NCBI GenBank assembly: GCA_024169445.1
Contig: JALKFA010000001.1
Span: 2,914,001 to 2,978,000, forward strand
Length of the DNA: 64,000 nt
Source of the DNA: Buttiauxella agrestis ATCC 33320
Lineage (GTDB): Bacteria > Pseudomonadota > Gammaproteobacteria > Enterobacterales > Enterobacteriaceae
Direction of reading: 5' to 3'
Part shown: positions 10,830 to 20,072 of the stretch, piece by piece
Position numbering within the stretch: position 1 is the stretch's first letter
How the letters are laid out: every line of letters starts with the position of its first letter
Notes under the pieces: generated by a model
The model's database searches: none
What the model was told of the DNA's origin: nothing
The model's input: the letters and a program-made list of their open reading frames with translations, nothing else
Program-made: the position numbers and the translations under genes

Positions 10830-11637
10830 TTCGACACTGCAAAGTGTGATTGAAAAGTATCTTCCGGCGGCTCAGGCCGCCGGTTGCTTTTCTCCTCTTG
10901 AAGGATTGAGCGGCGGGAGCCTGCATTTCACCATTGGCACGCGGGAGTATGTCGCGCGACAACAGCTTGAAACCCCGATGCCGGGTGTTTCTCTCGCCCG
11001 GCAATATCGGGCGTTAACTCGAATATCGCAAGGAATCGGGTCACGTCCAGTTTGCTTCGCGAATGGCTGGTTAATCGTCGAATGGCTGGCTGGGGAGGTA
11101 AAATCGGAACTGCCCTCACTGCATTTGCTCAATTCCTTACTGTATGATTTACATCATCAACCTTGTTTCGGCTGGCGAATCAATTTGTTGCCTTTACTGG
11201 AACACTATTGGCAAATGGCCGGGCCTGAGCGAAGAAGCCTGGCCTGGTTGCGTTGGCTTAAAAAGATGAACAAGCAGGGCGAGCCAAAACCGCTGCGCCT
11301 TGCTGCGCTGCATATGGATATTCATGCCGGTAACCTGGTGCATCAGGCGCAAAGTATCAAACTCATCGACTGGGAATACGCCGGTGATGGGGATGTGGCG
11401 CTGGAGCTGGCGGCTATTATTGCGGCCAATAATATTGATGGCGAGTCTTTGGTTCGCGCTTATGCTCAATTGAACCATATTCAGGTGGATAAATTACGCC
11501 GACAGGTCAGCCGCTGGCAACCGTGGGTTATTTTGCTGATGGCATCCTGGTATGAATGCCGCTGGCAACAAACGCAAGACAGAACATTTATAACCCTTGC
11601 AGACGAAGCATGGTGCCGTCTGCGAGCGTTTGATTAA
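10807..11637 (+). CDS. thiK: Thiamine kinase ThiK
   Basis: Phosphorylates thiamine to thiamine monophosphate in the salvage pathway. It belongs to the aminoglycoside phosphotransferase/choline kinase fold: a Brenner-type catalytic motif LHMDIHAGNLV and the metal-binding LIDWEYAGDGD are clear in the C-terminal half, while the N-terminal lobe is poorly conserved. The GTG at 10807 gives 276 residues, close to 274 in E. coli, and overlaps lpoB; other starts inside the N-terminus cannot be excluded. It lies between lpoB and nagZ on a probable shared transcript. Confidence 0.93.
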   Translation: MLFNKPNNSTLQSVIEKYLPAAQAAGCFSPLEGLSGGSLHFTIGTREYVARQQLETPMPGVSLARQYRALTRISQGIGSRPVCFANGWLIVEWLAGEVKSELPSLHLLNSLLYDLHHQPCFGWRINLLPLLEHYWQMAGPERRSLAWLRWLKKMNKQGEPKPLRLAALHMDIHAGNLVHQAQSIKLIDWEYAGDGDVALELAAIIAANNIDGESLVRAYAQLNHIQVDKLRRQVSRWQPWVILLMASWYECRWQQTQDRTFITLADEAWCRLRAFD

Positions 11638-11652
11638 TTAAGAGAGGTTGAT

Positions 11653-12678
11653 GTGGGTCCGGTAATGTTAGATGTGGCAGGCTTTGAGCTGGATGCCGAA
11701 GAGCGTGAAATTCTAAAGCACCCACTGGTCGGTGGGCTGATTATTTTTACCCGCAACTATCACGATCCTGAGCAACTCCGTGAGCTGGTTCGTCAAATCC
11801 GCGAAGCTTCTCTCAACCGTCTGGTGGTTGCGGTTGACCAGGAAGGTGGGCGAGTTCAACGTTTCCGTGAAGGCTTTACCCGTTTGCCAGCAGCACAATC
11901 TTTTGCCGCAATACATGGCCTGGAGTTGGGTGGGAAACTGGCACAAGAAGCTGGCTGGTTGATGGCCAGCGAAATGATTGCCATGGATATCGACATCAGT
12001 TTCGCGCCAGTATTGGATATCGGCCATATCAGTGCCGCCATCGGCGAGCGTTCCTACCATGAAGAACCGCGTAAAGCGCTGGCGATGGCGACTCGCTTTA
12101 TCGACGGCATGCACGCCGCAGGTATGAAAACCACCGGTAAACATTTCCCAGGCCACGGTGCGGTAACGGCTGATTCCCATAAAGAAACCCCGCGTGACCC
12201 GCGTGATGAAGCGCTGATCCGTGAACACGACATGCAGATTTTCCGCACTCTGATTACTGATAACAAACTCGACGCTATTATGCCGGCGCACGTTATCTAT
12301 ACCGACGTCGATCCGCTTCCGGCGAGTGGTTCTCCGCACTGGCTGAAAACCGTTTTGCGTGGCGAACTGGGCTTTAATGGCGTTATTTTCTCGGATGATT
12401 TATCGATGGAAGGCGCTGCCATCATGGGGAGCTATGCTGAACGCGGGCAAGCTTCTTTGGATGCAGGTTGCGATATGATCCTGGTCTGCAATAATCGTAA
12501 TGGTGCGGTTAGCGTGTTAGATAACCTGTCTCCGGTCAAAGCAGAGCGTGTTACAGGTTTGTATCATAAAGGTTCATTTACCCGCCAGGAGCTGATGTCG
12601 TCAGCGCGCTGGAAGCAAGCAAACCAGCAACTTGAGGCGCTGCATGAGCAGTGGGAAGCCCACAAGGCGGGTCTTTAA
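11653..12678 (+). CDS. nagZ: Beta-N-acetylhexosaminidase NagZ
   Basis: Cytoplasmic family 3 glycosidase that removes N-acetylglucosamine from anhydromuropeptides during peptidoglycan recycling; its product can induce AmpC where AmpR is present. It is 341 residues, the E. coli length. Visible motifs are [11 protein letters not shown], the flexible-loop His in GKHFPGHG (general acid/base) and the nucleophile Asp in FSDDLSMEG. The start is GTG 11653 after AGAGAGG. nagK, which uses a downstream sugar product, is also in the window, though not adjacent. Confidence 0.97.
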   Translation: MGPVMLDVAGFELDAEEREILKHPLVGGLIIFTRNYHDPEQLRELVRQIREASLNRLVVAVDQEGGRVQRFREGFTRLPAAQSFAAIHGLELGGKLAQEAGWLMASEMIAMDIDISFAPVLDIGHISAAIGERSYHEEPRKALAMATRFIDGMHAAGMKTTGKHFPGHGAVTADSHKETPRDPRDEALIREHDMQIFRTLITDNKLDAIMPAHVIYTDVDPLPASGSPHWLKTVLRGELGFNGVIFSDDLSMEGAAIMGSYAERGQASLDAGCDMILVCNNRNGAVSVLDNLSPVKAERVTGLYHKGSFTRQELMSSARWKQANQQLEALHEQWEAHKAGL

Positions 12679-12720
12679 CTCATCAGGCCAAATGGCCTGA
12701 ATTCGTGTGGTGAGGATGCA

Positions 12721-13263
12721 ATGATTATCTATTTACACGGTTTCGACTCTAATAGTCCTGGTAACCATGAAAAGGTGCTGCAACTCCAGTTTATCGATCC
12801 GGACGTCCGCCTTATCAGTTACAGCACGCGGCATCCGAAACACGATATGCAGCATCTGCTCAAAGAAGTAGACAAAATGTTGCAACTCAGTGTCGATGAG
12901 CGGCCACTGATTTGCGGTGTCGGGCTTGGCGGTTTCTGGGCCGAGCGTATTGGTTTCTTGTGTGATATTCGCCAGGTGATTTTTAACCCAAATCTGTTCC
13001 CGCAAGAGAATATGGAAGGGAAAATCGACCGTCCTGAGGAATACACCGATATTGCCACCAAGTGCGTGCAGAATTTCCGCGAGAAAAACCGTGACCGTTG
13101 CCTGGCCATTTTGTCGCGTAATGACGAAGCGCTGGATAACGCACGAGCCGCAGAGCTGCTGCATCATTACTATGAGATCGTATGGGATCAGGAACAGACC
13201 CATAAATTCAAAAATATCTCACCACATTTGCAGCGGATTAAAGCGTTCAAGACTCTCGGCTAG
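12721..13263 (+). CDS. ycfP: UPF0227 alpha/beta-hydrolase-like protein YcfP
   Basis: Conserved 180-residue protein with an alpha/beta-hydrolase look: it starts [11 protein letters not shown] and has the elbow-like segment [14 protein letters not shown], where the usual GxSxG serine position is occupied by Gly-Leu-Gly. Catalytic activity is therefore doubtful; the function is not established. ATG 12721 follows TGAGGATG. It closes the hinT run and is followed by a terminator. Confidence 0.92.
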   Translation: MIIYLHGFDSNSPGNHEKVLQLQFIDPDVRLISYSTRHPKHDMQHLLKEVDKMLQLSVDERPLICGVGLGGFWAERIGFLCDIRQVIFNPNLFPQENMEGKIDRPEEYTDIATKCVQNFREKNRDRCLAILSRNDEALDNARAAELLHHYYEIVWDQEQTHKFKNISPHLQRIKAFKTLG

Positions 13264-13290
13264 CCGCGGGCTAAATAAGCAAAAAGTGAA

Positions 13291-13318
13291 AGGGTCAGCC
13301 AGGTGCTGGCCCTTTTTG
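13291..13318 (+). terminator. Terminator after ycfP
   Basis: AGGGTCAGC / GCTGGCCCT stem (one T-G wobble) followed by TTTTTG. Confidence 0.8.
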
Positions 13319-13340
13319 TTTATCTTTTCGGCATAAAAAT

Positions 13341-13354
13341 TTGACGCACATCAA
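13341..13354 (+). promoter_or_regulatory. FNR box upstream of ndh
   Basis: TTGACGCACATCAA differs at one half-site base from the FNR consensus TTGAT-N4-ATCAA. Anaerobic repression of ndh by FNR is known in E. coli. Confidence 0.65.
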
Positions 13355-13356
13355 TT

Positions 13357-13369
13357 TTGGTATGACCAA
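13357..13369 (+). promoter_or_regulatory. PdhR box upstream of ndh
   Basis: TTGGTATGACCAA is a perfect 5-bp inverted repeat (TTGGT / ACCAA) matching the PdhR consensus. PdhR, the pyruvate sensor, is known to repress ndh in E. coli. It lies immediately downstream of the FNR box. Confidence 0.65.
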
Positions 13370-13489
13370 TACACCATCCATGTTATTCTTTGGTCATATT
13401 CGTGAGTTTGTTTAGCTAACTTGTTGTTAATTAAATGCTATTTACATAACCTTTAATTAACAATTGGTTAATATTTTAAGGGGGTCACT

Positions 13490-14794
13490 TTGACTACGCC
13501 ATTAAGAAAGATTGTCATTGTCGGTGGTGGTGCTGGCGGACTTGAACTGGCCACTCAGTTAGGTAAAAAACTGGGTCGTGGTAAAAAAGCTAAGGTTACG
13601 CTTATCGACCGTAACCACAGCCATTTATGGAAACCGCTGCTGCACGAAGTGGCAACCGGTTCACTGGACGAAGGTGTAGACGCGCTGAGCTATCTGGCAC
13701 ATGCACGTAACCATCATTTCCAGTTCCAGCTTGGTTCCGTGGTCGACATTAACCGCGAAAGCAAAACTCTGACGCTCGCAGAACTGCGTGACGACAAAGG
13801 TGAGCTGCTGGTCCCTGAACGTAAAATTCCTTATGACACGCTGGTGATGGCGTTGGGTAGTACCTCCAACGACTTCAACACCCCAGGCGTTAAAGACAAC
13901 TGTATCTTCCTCGATAACCCGCATCAGGCGCGCCGTTTCCACTCCGAAATGCTGAATCTGTTCCTCAAGTATTCTGCGAACCTCGGTGCCAGCGGCAAAG
14001 TTAACATCGCTATTGTTGGCGGTGGGGCGACGGGGGTTGAGCTGTCTGCTGAGCTGCATAATGCGGTGAAACAACTGCACAGCTACGGTTATAAAGGCCT
14101 GACTAACGAAGCGTTAAACGTAACGCTGGTCGAAGCCGGTGAACGTATTCTGCCTGCATTGCCGCCACGTATTTCTGCGGCGGCACACAGCGAGCTGACT
14201 AAACTGGGCGTGCGTGTTCTGACGCAAACCATGGTGACTTCCGCAGACGCGGGCGGCCTGAATACCAAAGACGGCGAATACATCGCAGCGGATTTGATGG
14301 TCTGGGCGGCAGGGATTAAAGCACCCGACTTTATGAAAGACATCGGTGGCCTTGAAACTAACCGTATCAATCAGTTAGTGACTGAGCCTACGCTGCAAAC
14401 CACGCGTGACCCTGATATTTACGCGATTGGCGACTGTGCTTCATGTGCGCGCCCTGAAGGTGGCTTTGTGCCGCCACGTGCGCAAGCGGCGCACCAGATG
14501 GCGTCACTGGTTTTAACCAACATTCTTGCGCAGATGAAAGATAAGCCTCTGAAATCTTACATCTATAAAGACCACGGTTCGCTGGTGTCGCTGTCTAAGT
14601 TTTCCACCGTTGGCAGCCTGATGGGTAACCTGATGCGCGGCTCGATGATGGTAGAAGGGCGCATGGCGCGTTTCGTCTATATCTCGCTGTACCGTATGCA
14701 CCAGGTTGCACTTCATGGTTACTTCAAAACCGGCCTGATGATGCTGGTGGGTAGCATCAACCGCGTGATCCGTCCGCGTCTGAAACTGCACTAA
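13490..14794 (+). CDS. ndh: NADH:quinone oxidoreductase II Ndh
   Basis: Single-subunit, non-proton-pumping NADH dehydrogenase bound to the inner-membrane face; transfers electrons from NADH to ubiquinone. It has 434 residues, as in E. coli. The FAD Rossmann motif GGGAGG lies at about 12-17, and the NADH motif [12 protein letters not shown] near 170-181. The second FAD motif is IGDCASC, and the C-terminal membrane-anchoring amphipathic helix region is [15 protein letters not shown]. The start is TTG 13490 after AAGGGGG, the same unusual start as in E. coli. FNR and PdhR boxes upstream indicate control by oxygen and pyruvate. Confidence 0.97.
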   Translation: MTTPLRKIVIVGGGAGGLELATQLGKKLGRGKKAKVTLIDRNHSHLWKPLLHEVATGSLDEGVDALSYLAHARNHHFQFQLGSVVDINRESKTLTLAELRDDKGELLVPERKIPYDTLVMALGSTSNDFNTPGVKDNCIFLDNPHQARRFHSEMLNLFLKYSANLGASGKVNIAIVGGGATGVELSAELHNAVKQLHSYGYKGLTNEALNVTLVEAGERILPALPPRISAAAHSELTKLGVRVLTQTMVTSADAGGLNTKDGEYIAADLMVWAAGIKAPDFMKDIGGLETNRINQLVTEPTLQTTRDPDIYAIGDCASCARPEGGFVPPRAQAAHQMASLVLTNILAQMKDKPLKSYIYKDHGSLVSLSKFSTVGSLMGNLMRGSMMVEGRMARFVYISLYRMHQVALHGYFKTGLMMLVGSINRVIRPRLKLH

Positions 14795-14816
14795 TCGTCT
14801 GGCCAGCATGAAATTC

Positions 14817-14844
14817 AAACCCGACCACGCGTCGGGTTTTTCTT
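14817..14844 (+). terminator. Terminator after ndh
   Basis: Perfect 9-bp stem AAACCCGAC / GTCGGGTTT with loop CACGC, running into TTTTTCTT. Confidence 0.85.
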
Positions 14845-14970
14845 GCTTAGGAATTCTCTCAAACAGCTGTTTTCTCCGTAAGAATCTGCGTTTTTCATCC
14901 GTTGTCTGATTTGCCTGGTCCTACTCTGGTTGCAAAATTGTAAGCAATAGCAAAGTCAGGAGGATGTCCT

Positions 14971-15507
14971 GTGAATAAATCAATGTTAGCGGGTATAGGT
15001 ATCGGTGTGGCCGCAGCACTGGGTGTGGCGGCGGTTGCCAGCATGAACGTTTTCGACCGTGGTCCTCAGTTCGCACAGGTGGTGTCAGCGACACCTATCA
15101 AGGAAACGGTAAAAACGCCACGTAAAGAGTGCCAGAACGTCGCGGTGACTCATCGCCGACCGGTACAAGATGAAAACCGTATCATCGGTTCAGCACTGGG
15201 TGCGGTTGCCGGTGGCGTGATTGGTCATCAGTTTGGCGGAGGACGCGGTAAAGATGTTGCCACAGTGGTGGGCGCATTAGGTGGGGGTTACGCAGGTAAC
15301 CAGGTGCAAGGCAATATGCAGGACCGCGACACCTACACCACGACACAGCAAAAATGTAAAACCGTGTACGACAAGTCAGAAAAAATGCTCGGTTATGACG
15401 TCACATACCGCATCGGCGATCAGCAAGGGAAAATCCGCATGGATAAAGACCCTGGCAACCAGATCCCGCTGGATAACAATGGCCAGTTGGTTTTGACTAA
15501 AATCTAA
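14971..15507 (+). CDS. ycfJ: Glycine-zipper envelope protein YcfJ
   Basis: Exported or membrane-anchored protein of unknown biochemical role, with a glycine-zipper (Rick_17kDa_Anti-like) segment. The N-terminal hydrophobic stretch covers residues about 5-24. The Gly-rich zipper ALGAVAGGVIGHQFGGGRGK and VVGALGGGYAGNQVQG lies at about 74-112, followed by a C-terminal conserved domain. It is 178 residues (179 in E. coli). The start is GTG 14971 after AGGAGG. It is a single gene between terminators. Confidence 0.92.
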   Translation: MNKSMLAGIGIGVAAALGVAAVASMNVFDRGPQFAQVVSATPIKETVKTPRKECQNVAVTHRRPVQDENRIIGSALGAVAGGVIGHQFGGGRGKDVATVVGALGGGYAGNQVQGNMQDRDTYTTTQQKCKTVYDKSEKMLGYDVTYRIGDQQGKIRMDKDPGNQIPLDNNGQLVLTKI

Positions 15508-15527
15508 CCGATAACATGCCGGTATCA

Positions 15528-15558
15528 TAGGGTGGATAAGCGATAGCGTCATCCACCA
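15528..15558 (+). repeat. Single REP-like unit (same family as the array at 21270-21890)
   Basis: TAGGGTGGATAAGCG...GCGTCATCCACCA: an imperfect palindrome nearly identical to one half of each 155-bp unit further right. It lies in the convergent gap between ycfJ and the oxidoreductase gene. Confidence 0.7.
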
Positions 15559-15566
15559 AAAAATGT

Positions 15567-15594
15567 AAACCCATCTGCAAAGATGGGTTTTTTG
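15567..15594. terminator. Bidirectional terminator between ycfJ and the oxidoreductase gene
   Basis: Perfect 10-bp stem AAACCCATCT / AGATGGGTTT with loop GCAA and TTTTGTT after it. On the other strand T-rich sequence also follows, so it can serve both convergent genes. Confidence 0.8.
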
Positions 15595-16629
15595 TTAATG
15601 GCGGCCACGTAACTGCTGCTGTAATTCCAGCAGCGCCGTCACTTCGGCTATCCGTCGCTGAGTGTAAGCAGGGATCTCCTCGGGTAAGCGTAAAAACAGC
15701 CTGTTCTCACCAAACACCACGTCATGTAAACAACGGTCATATAACGGCCCTGCAAGGGTTTGACGCCTGGTTTCGTGCTCAGTCGTCCGTTCAATCACTT
15801 CATTCTGGCCTTCACGGTCGATATTGATGACTCGCCCATCATGCAGATAGATACGCATGCCTTTTTGCCCACCCGCAGGGCCAGCATATTTATTAAGATG
15901 GAGAGTGAACGGAATATCGCTGAGGGTGCCGGTCAGCAGGGCTTCACCTTCTGCGGTGGTAAAATCGCCTGCTGCAATCTCATTTCCCAGACGGTCACGT
16001 GCGTAGCTCAACTCAATCTCTAACCGATGGTTACCACCTAACTGATGGAGTGTTTCGCGCATCATGGCGAGGACATGCGTGCCGATATCAACAATCACGC
16101 CGTCAGGATGACGTAGCTGGCGGGTATCCGCCTCACCGGTGGCAAAATTCAACGCGGCAGGCTCGCCAGCGGCATTAAACCCACTGGGTTCCTGCAAAAA
16201 ACCTTCGATGCGGCTTATTTCACTGATGTTGTGAATGCAGTCGCTAGCTTGAGTGCGAATCATCCAGTGATCCAGCGCCAGAACACGAGCGGCAGCTTGC
16301 GGTTGCTCGAGTAATGTTTCGAGTTTCTTAAGTTGCGTGAGCGTGGCGGCAACCGGCTTTTCAACGACGATTGCAGAAACACGGCTTTGCAAAACCCTTT
16401 CGAGCACGGGTAAATGATGAAGCGAAGAAGTGGTGATTAGCACCACGTCGAGCGGTTTAGCCAGTAGCGTATCAAGCGAATCACAACGGCTAATTCCCTC
16501 AAGCTGGCGCGCTGGGTCAGCGTCATAACCATAAAGTTCGAGAGCGGGAAGGGACATACGGCGTAAAGCCGGAAGATAAGCGGTTTCGATGACCGAACCT
16601 AAACCAATGATACCTGCCAACATATTCAT
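15595..16629 (-). CDS. Gfo/Idh/MocA-family oxidoreductase
   Basis: NAD(P)-dependent oxidoreductase family that acts on sugars, inositols and related compounds; the substrate here cannot be read from the sequence. The 344-residue product begins with a nucleotide-binding fold: GIIGLGSVIETAYLPAL (residues about 5-21), then ITTSSLHHLPVLERVL and the family motif EKPVAATL (about 92-99). The C-terminal half includes IVDIGTHVLAMMRE. It lies 115 bases downstream of iutA on the same strand but is separated from it by a terminator, so a role in iron use is only suggested by position. E. coli has no gene at this place. Two possible starts (16629, 16623); the first is used. Confidence 0.85.
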   Translation of the reverse strand: MNMLAGIIGLGSVIETAYLPALRRMSLPALELYGYDADPARQLEGISRCDSLDTLLAKPLDVVLITTSSLHHLPVLERVLQSRVSAIVVEKPVAATLTQLKKLETLLEQPQAAARVLALDHWMIRTQASDCIHNISEISRIEGFLQEPSGFNAAGEPAALNFATGEADTRQLRHPDGVIVDIGTHVLAMMRETLHQLGGNHRLEIELSYARDRLGNEIAAGDFTTAEGEALLTGTLSDIPFTLHLNKYAGPAGGQKGMRIYLHDGRVINIDREGQNEVIERTTEHETRRQTLAGPLYDRCLHDVVFGENRLFLRLPEEIPAYTQRRIAEVTALLELQQQLRGRH

Positions 16630-16704
16630 AGTACCTATAATTAGAGTCCCTATGTTTTAAATGACTATCGATTTCGGGTCGAGTACCAATTTGCGTGTGG
16701 GCGT

Positions 16705-16733
16705 AAAAACAGACCGGTTTTTGACCGGCCTGT
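16705..16733 (-). terminator. Terminator after iutA
   Basis: On the minus strand ACAGGCCGGT / ACCGGTCTGT (one G-T wobble) with loop CAAAA is followed by TTTTT. It isolates iutA from the downstream oxidoreductase gene. Confidence 0.8.
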
Positions 16734-16743
16734 AGAAACCACC

Positions 16744-18942
16744 TTAGAACAGCAGAGAGTAGTTCACACCGTAAGTGCGTCCACGGCCCTTGTATTCATA
16801 CAGCGATGGGCTGCCGTAAGTTGGGCTATACAGCAGTGGTGCGCGCTGGCCCCATACGGTGGTGTAATCTTTATCCAGTAAGTTTTCGATGCTGAAGCTG
16901 AGTTTACCCACGGGTAACGCATAGCTACCAATAAAGTCGATAGTGTTGTAACCGTTGATTTTATTGTCGCTGGCATCAGTCAAATCAAACGTCTGCTGGC
17001 TTTGAACACGCAGGCTCCATGGATCTGGCGCCCAGCCAACGTAGGCGGTGGCTTTCGATGGGCTGGCGTAAATCACGTCCCATTTCTGCCATTTTCCGTC
17101 AACTTTGGTTTCGGATTTCAGCACGTTGAAGTTAATCCCGGTGCTCCAGGTTGAATCCGGAATGAAGTAATCCACCGCACCTTCAACACCGTAAATACGA
17201 CGCTTATCATCCTGAACATTGATGGTCATATCTGCACGGTTGATGGCGATAGATTTGTCGGACAACGAGTAATACGCCGCAATCTGGCTGCGCAGGCTAT
17301 CACCGGTATAGCGCCAGCCTAACTCATAAGAATCGACCTTAATGCCCTGAAGTTTTGACTGCCCAACGTTAACGCTGTTCACGAGCTGGTAATGGCCATT
17401 AACCAGGCGGTAAGTCCCGTTGCCGTAATATTTGCCAGGATCAGGCAATTCAACGCCTTGCGAGAAGTTGAACCACGCTTGTTGGCGCTCGGTAATGTGC
17501 ATCAGTAAGCCAGCATTGAATAACGCGTTGTCGTAATCGGTGCTGCCACCAGGGATGGCATCGGCCGATTTTGCGATACCGTTCGCAATACCTTGCTGCT
17601 GAGTAAACCCAACAAAGTCATCAACTTTATTCTCGGTCCACTGGTAGCGCACACCGCCGCTTACGGTAAACAGGTCGTTGATGTCATAGCTGGTTTGCAA
17701 GAACGGCGCGAGGTTAGTAATGGTGTAGCCAGGGTAGCGACCGGTGGTGTAAATGCTTTGGTTATTCAGGCCACCTGAGGCGTTCGCTTTTGCTAAATCA
17801 AAGAACATTTGGTTCGAGGTAAAGCTCTCGTGATCGGCGTCCACACCATAGGTAATCTGCCAGCCGTCGAGCGGTTGGCTGGTCATTGCCAGTTTCGCAC
17901 CGTACTGATCGGTATCTTGTTGCGAGGCGGAGAAACTGGTGACTGTGTTACGTGTCAGCGTCGGGAACGGATAGAACGTCAGGGACTCATCGCGATAATA
18001 AATCTGCCCCACCAATTCCTGCCCGAGGAAATCGCTGTTGGAATATTGCAGGCTAATGAGATGGCGCTCGGTGCCAGGAATACGGTCTGAATTAAGCTGG
18101 TCACTGACATACGCCTTGCCATTGCCGGTTACCGCCGAGAAATTATTCCCTAAATCCAGGCCGTAATCATCATCACCCTGGCTTTTGTAATACTGTGTCA
18201 CCAGTTGCAGCTGTTGGGTTTCATCAATATTTAATGTGCCCGTACCCATGACATCCAGACGGTCAGAATACTGCAAACCGGTCTGTGTATTGTCGAGCAG
18301 GGTTTGGTCGCCGTTGCCGTCATACCAGCCACCAAATTTTTGATACGCCACCGATAAACGCCCTGATGCATGATCGTTACCGCCAGAAATCGCGCCTGCG
18401 ACGCGCTCGTCGTGATCTTTGCTACTGTTGAAACCTGATTTAATCCCGCTTTCAAATTCCAGCTGTGTTTCAGGCTGGCCTTTCTTCGTCACGATATTAA
18501 TCAAGCCGCCGGTACTGCCGCCGCCATACAGTGATGTCGCACCGGAGATCACTTCAATATGCTCGATGTTAAACGGGTCAATGGAATCTAGCTGGCGGCT
18601 ATCGGTACGGGACGAGTTCATGCGCACGCCATCCACTAACACCACGATAGAGCGGCCACGCATATTCATGCCGTAGTTGGTGCGGCTTTGGCTGCTGACA
18701 TCCAGACCGGGAATTAACTGTGCAAGTGCGTCTTTCAGCTCCTTTCCTCCCTGAATCTGCTGTTCAAGCTCAGCGCCTTCTATGACCCAGGTGGTCTGTG
18801 CCATTTCAGCCACAGTACGGTGTGTACGGTTGGCAGAAACCAGAATGTTTTCTTCGGAAGTTTGCTGCGCGACAGCCGGAGCCATCATCGCCAGAAGCAA
18901 CGGGTTAAGCACCCAGCGCGCGTTTTTATGCATCATCATCAT
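16744..18942 (-). CDS. iutA: Ferric aerobactin outer-membrane receptor IutA
   Basis: TonB-dependent receptor that imports ferric aerobactin across the outer membrane. The 732-residue product has a signal peptide ending MMAPAVAQQ, a TonB box region ENILVSANR, and a plug domain (about 40-160) with ELKDALAQLIPGLDVSSQ and GGSTGGLINIVTKKG. A long beta-barrel ends in the aromatic residue Phe (VNYSLLF). It resembles classical plasmid-type IutA throughout, so I name it with confidence. Four ATG codons stand in a row (18942, 18939, 18936, 18933) right after AAGGA; the third or fourth has the best spacing. No iucABCD synthesis genes are in the window, so aerobactin would be taken from other cells unless they lie elsewhere. 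A Fur box lies upstream. Confidence 0.93.
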   Translation of the reverse strand: MMMMHKNARWVLNPLLLAMMAPAVAQQTSEENILVSANRTHRTVAEMAQTTWVIEGAELEQQIQGGKELKDALAQLIPGLDVSSQSRTNYGMNMRGRSIVVLVDGVRMNSSRTDSRQLDSIDPFNIEHIEVISGATSLYGGGSTGGLINIVTKKGQPETQLEFESGIKSGFNSSKDHDERVAGAISGGNDHASGRLSVAYQKFGGWYDGNGDQTLLDNTQTGLQYSDRLDVMGTGTLNIDETQQLQLVTQYYKSQGDDDYGLDLGNNFSAVTGNGKAYVSDQLNSDRIPGTERHLISLQYSNSDFLGQELVGQIYYRDESLTFYPFPTLTRNTVTSFSASQQDTDQYGAKLAMTSQPLDGWQITYGVDADHESFTSNQMFFDLAKANASGGLNNQSIYTTGRYPGYTITNLAPFLQTSYDINDLFTVSGGVRYQWTENKVDDFVGFTQQQGIANGIAKSADAIPGGSTDYDNALFNAGLLMHITERQQAWFNFSQGVELPDPGKYYGNGTYRLVNGHYQLVNSVNVGQSKLQGIKVDSYELGWRYTGDSLRSQIAAYYSLSDKSIAINRADMTINVQDDKRRIYGVEGAVDYFIPDSTWSTGINFNVLKSETKVDGKWQKWDVIYASPSKATAYVGWAPDPWSLRVQSQQTFDLTDASDNKINGYNTIDFIGSYALPVGKLSFSIENLLDKDYTTVWGQRAPLLYSPTYGSPSLYEYKGRGRTYGVNYSLLF

Positions 18943-19005
18943 TCCTTAGATGGAAAATATTAACATTTATAAATGTTTTGAAATAAGAACGAGCTGGATT
19001 TTGCC

Positions 19006-19024
19006 GATAACGGTTCTCATTATC
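19006..19024. promoter_or_regulatory. Fur box between iutA and the SIP gene
   Basis: GATAACGGTTCTCATTATC matches the 19-bp Fur consensus at 15 of 19 positions. It lies in the 184-base divergent gap, so Fur-Fe(II) could repress both genes when iron is plentiful. Confidence 0.75.
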
Positions 19025-19126
19025 AATCTCAATTGATAGTATTTCTCAAATTAATCTCATGAATAATCACATGATTTCTGTGGTTTACTTTTTGTGGATG
19101 TAGCCGGAGACGGCAGAGGAGTCGAA

Positions 19127-20020
19127 ATGGCAGGGGGGCAAGGCTATCGATTGTTTAATGTGCAGCTAGTGCATAAATCACAAGTTTCACCTTCGTTGTT
19201 GAGCCTGGTGTTTGGCGGTCCGGACATTGCAAACATGAAATGTGATGCACCCGATCAGCGCATCAAAATGCTTTTTCCGTCAGAGGACGGTTCAATCCCA
19301 ACGTTGCCAGAGCAAGCACAGTGGTATCAGCTACTGCAAGAATTGCCCAAAGAGAAGCGGCCGATTGTGCGCACTTATACCTTGCGCCACGTCGATGCTG
19401 CGCGCCAGGAAGTGACGGTTGAATTCGTCAGCCATGGTACCGAAGGCCCGGCTTCTGCGTGGGCGATTGCCGCTGAAGCTGGCGACAAAATACAAATTGT
19501 CGCCCCGAATGCTGCTTATTCTGGTGACAGTGGTGGATATGAATGGACGCCGCCTCAGGGCCTGCGTCAGGCACTGATTATTGCCGATGAAACCGCATTG
19601 CCTGCGGCACGAGGCATTCTTGAACTGCTGGCGACGCAGCCAAATCCACCACAAATACAGGCATTTTTCGAGGTGCCAGAGCAGGGCGATTGTGTGGATT
19701 TAAGCGCATATAGCTTTGCCAGCATTCACTGGTTGCCGCGTAAAACCTCTAACGCGAGACACGGGGAGTGCTTGCTAAAAGCAGTCAGAGCCGACGCACA
19801 ACTGCCTAAAACGGCGGGCGTTGCTGAAACGGTCAATGAGGAAGCCGAAGGTGAATTACTGTGGGATAAAGCCACGACCGCCAGCAATACGTTTTATGGC
19901 TGGGTTGCGGCAGAGTCGACGGTGGTGAAAATGCTGCGGCGATATTTGATAGGAGAATGTGGCGTGAACCATGATGCTATCAACTTTATGGCTTACTGGA
20001 GTAAAGGGCGGCAACGGTAA
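19127..20020 (+). CDS. Siderophore-interacting protein (ferric-siderophore reductase)
   Basis: Flavin-dependent cytoplasmic reductase family (ViuB/YqjH type) that releases iron from imported ferric siderophores. The FAD-binding domain holds RTYTLRHVDA near residues 91-100 and the segment SHGTEGPASAW; the NAD(P)H-binding SIP domain has IIADETALPAARGILE and the C-terminal FYGWVAAES, where an acidic residue binds NAD(P)H in the family. The frame is open from GTG 19094, but ATG 19127 is 5 bases after AGAGGAG and gives 297 residues. Divergence from iutA across a shared Fur box strongly suggests it reduces aerobactin-bound iron. It is not the YqjH locus, which is elsewhere in E. coli. Confidence 0.88.
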   Translation: MAGGQGYRLFNVQLVHKSQVSPSLLSLVFGGPDIANMKCDAPDQRIKMLFPSEDGSIPTLPEQAQWYQLLQELPKEKRPIVRTYTLRHVDAARQEVTVEFVSHGTEGPASAWAIAAEAGDKIQIVAPNAAYSGDSGGYEWTPPQGLRQALIIADETALPAARGILELLATQPNPPQIQAFFEVPEQGDCVDLSAYSFASIHWLPRKTSNARHGECLLKAVRADAQLPKTAGVAETVNEEAEGELLWDKATTASNTFYGWVAAESTVVKMLRRYLIGECGVNHDAINFMAYWSKGRQR

Positions 20021-20035
20021 AGCAGTGTTTTAGCT

Positions 20036-20065
20036 AAGGCGGATAAGTTTGCGTTATCCGCCTTT
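20036..20065. terminator. Bidirectional terminator between the SIP gene and comR
   Basis: Perfect 11-bp stem AAGGCGGATAA / TTATCCGCCTT with loop GTTTGCG, followed by T residues; it lies between the two convergent stops. Confidence 0.75.
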
Positions 20066-20072
20066 GCGCAGT

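Noticed and set aside
16744-18942. The TonB receptor as a displaced fhuE
   Set aside because: The plug and barrel signatures follow IutA from signal peptide to C-terminus, not FhuE.
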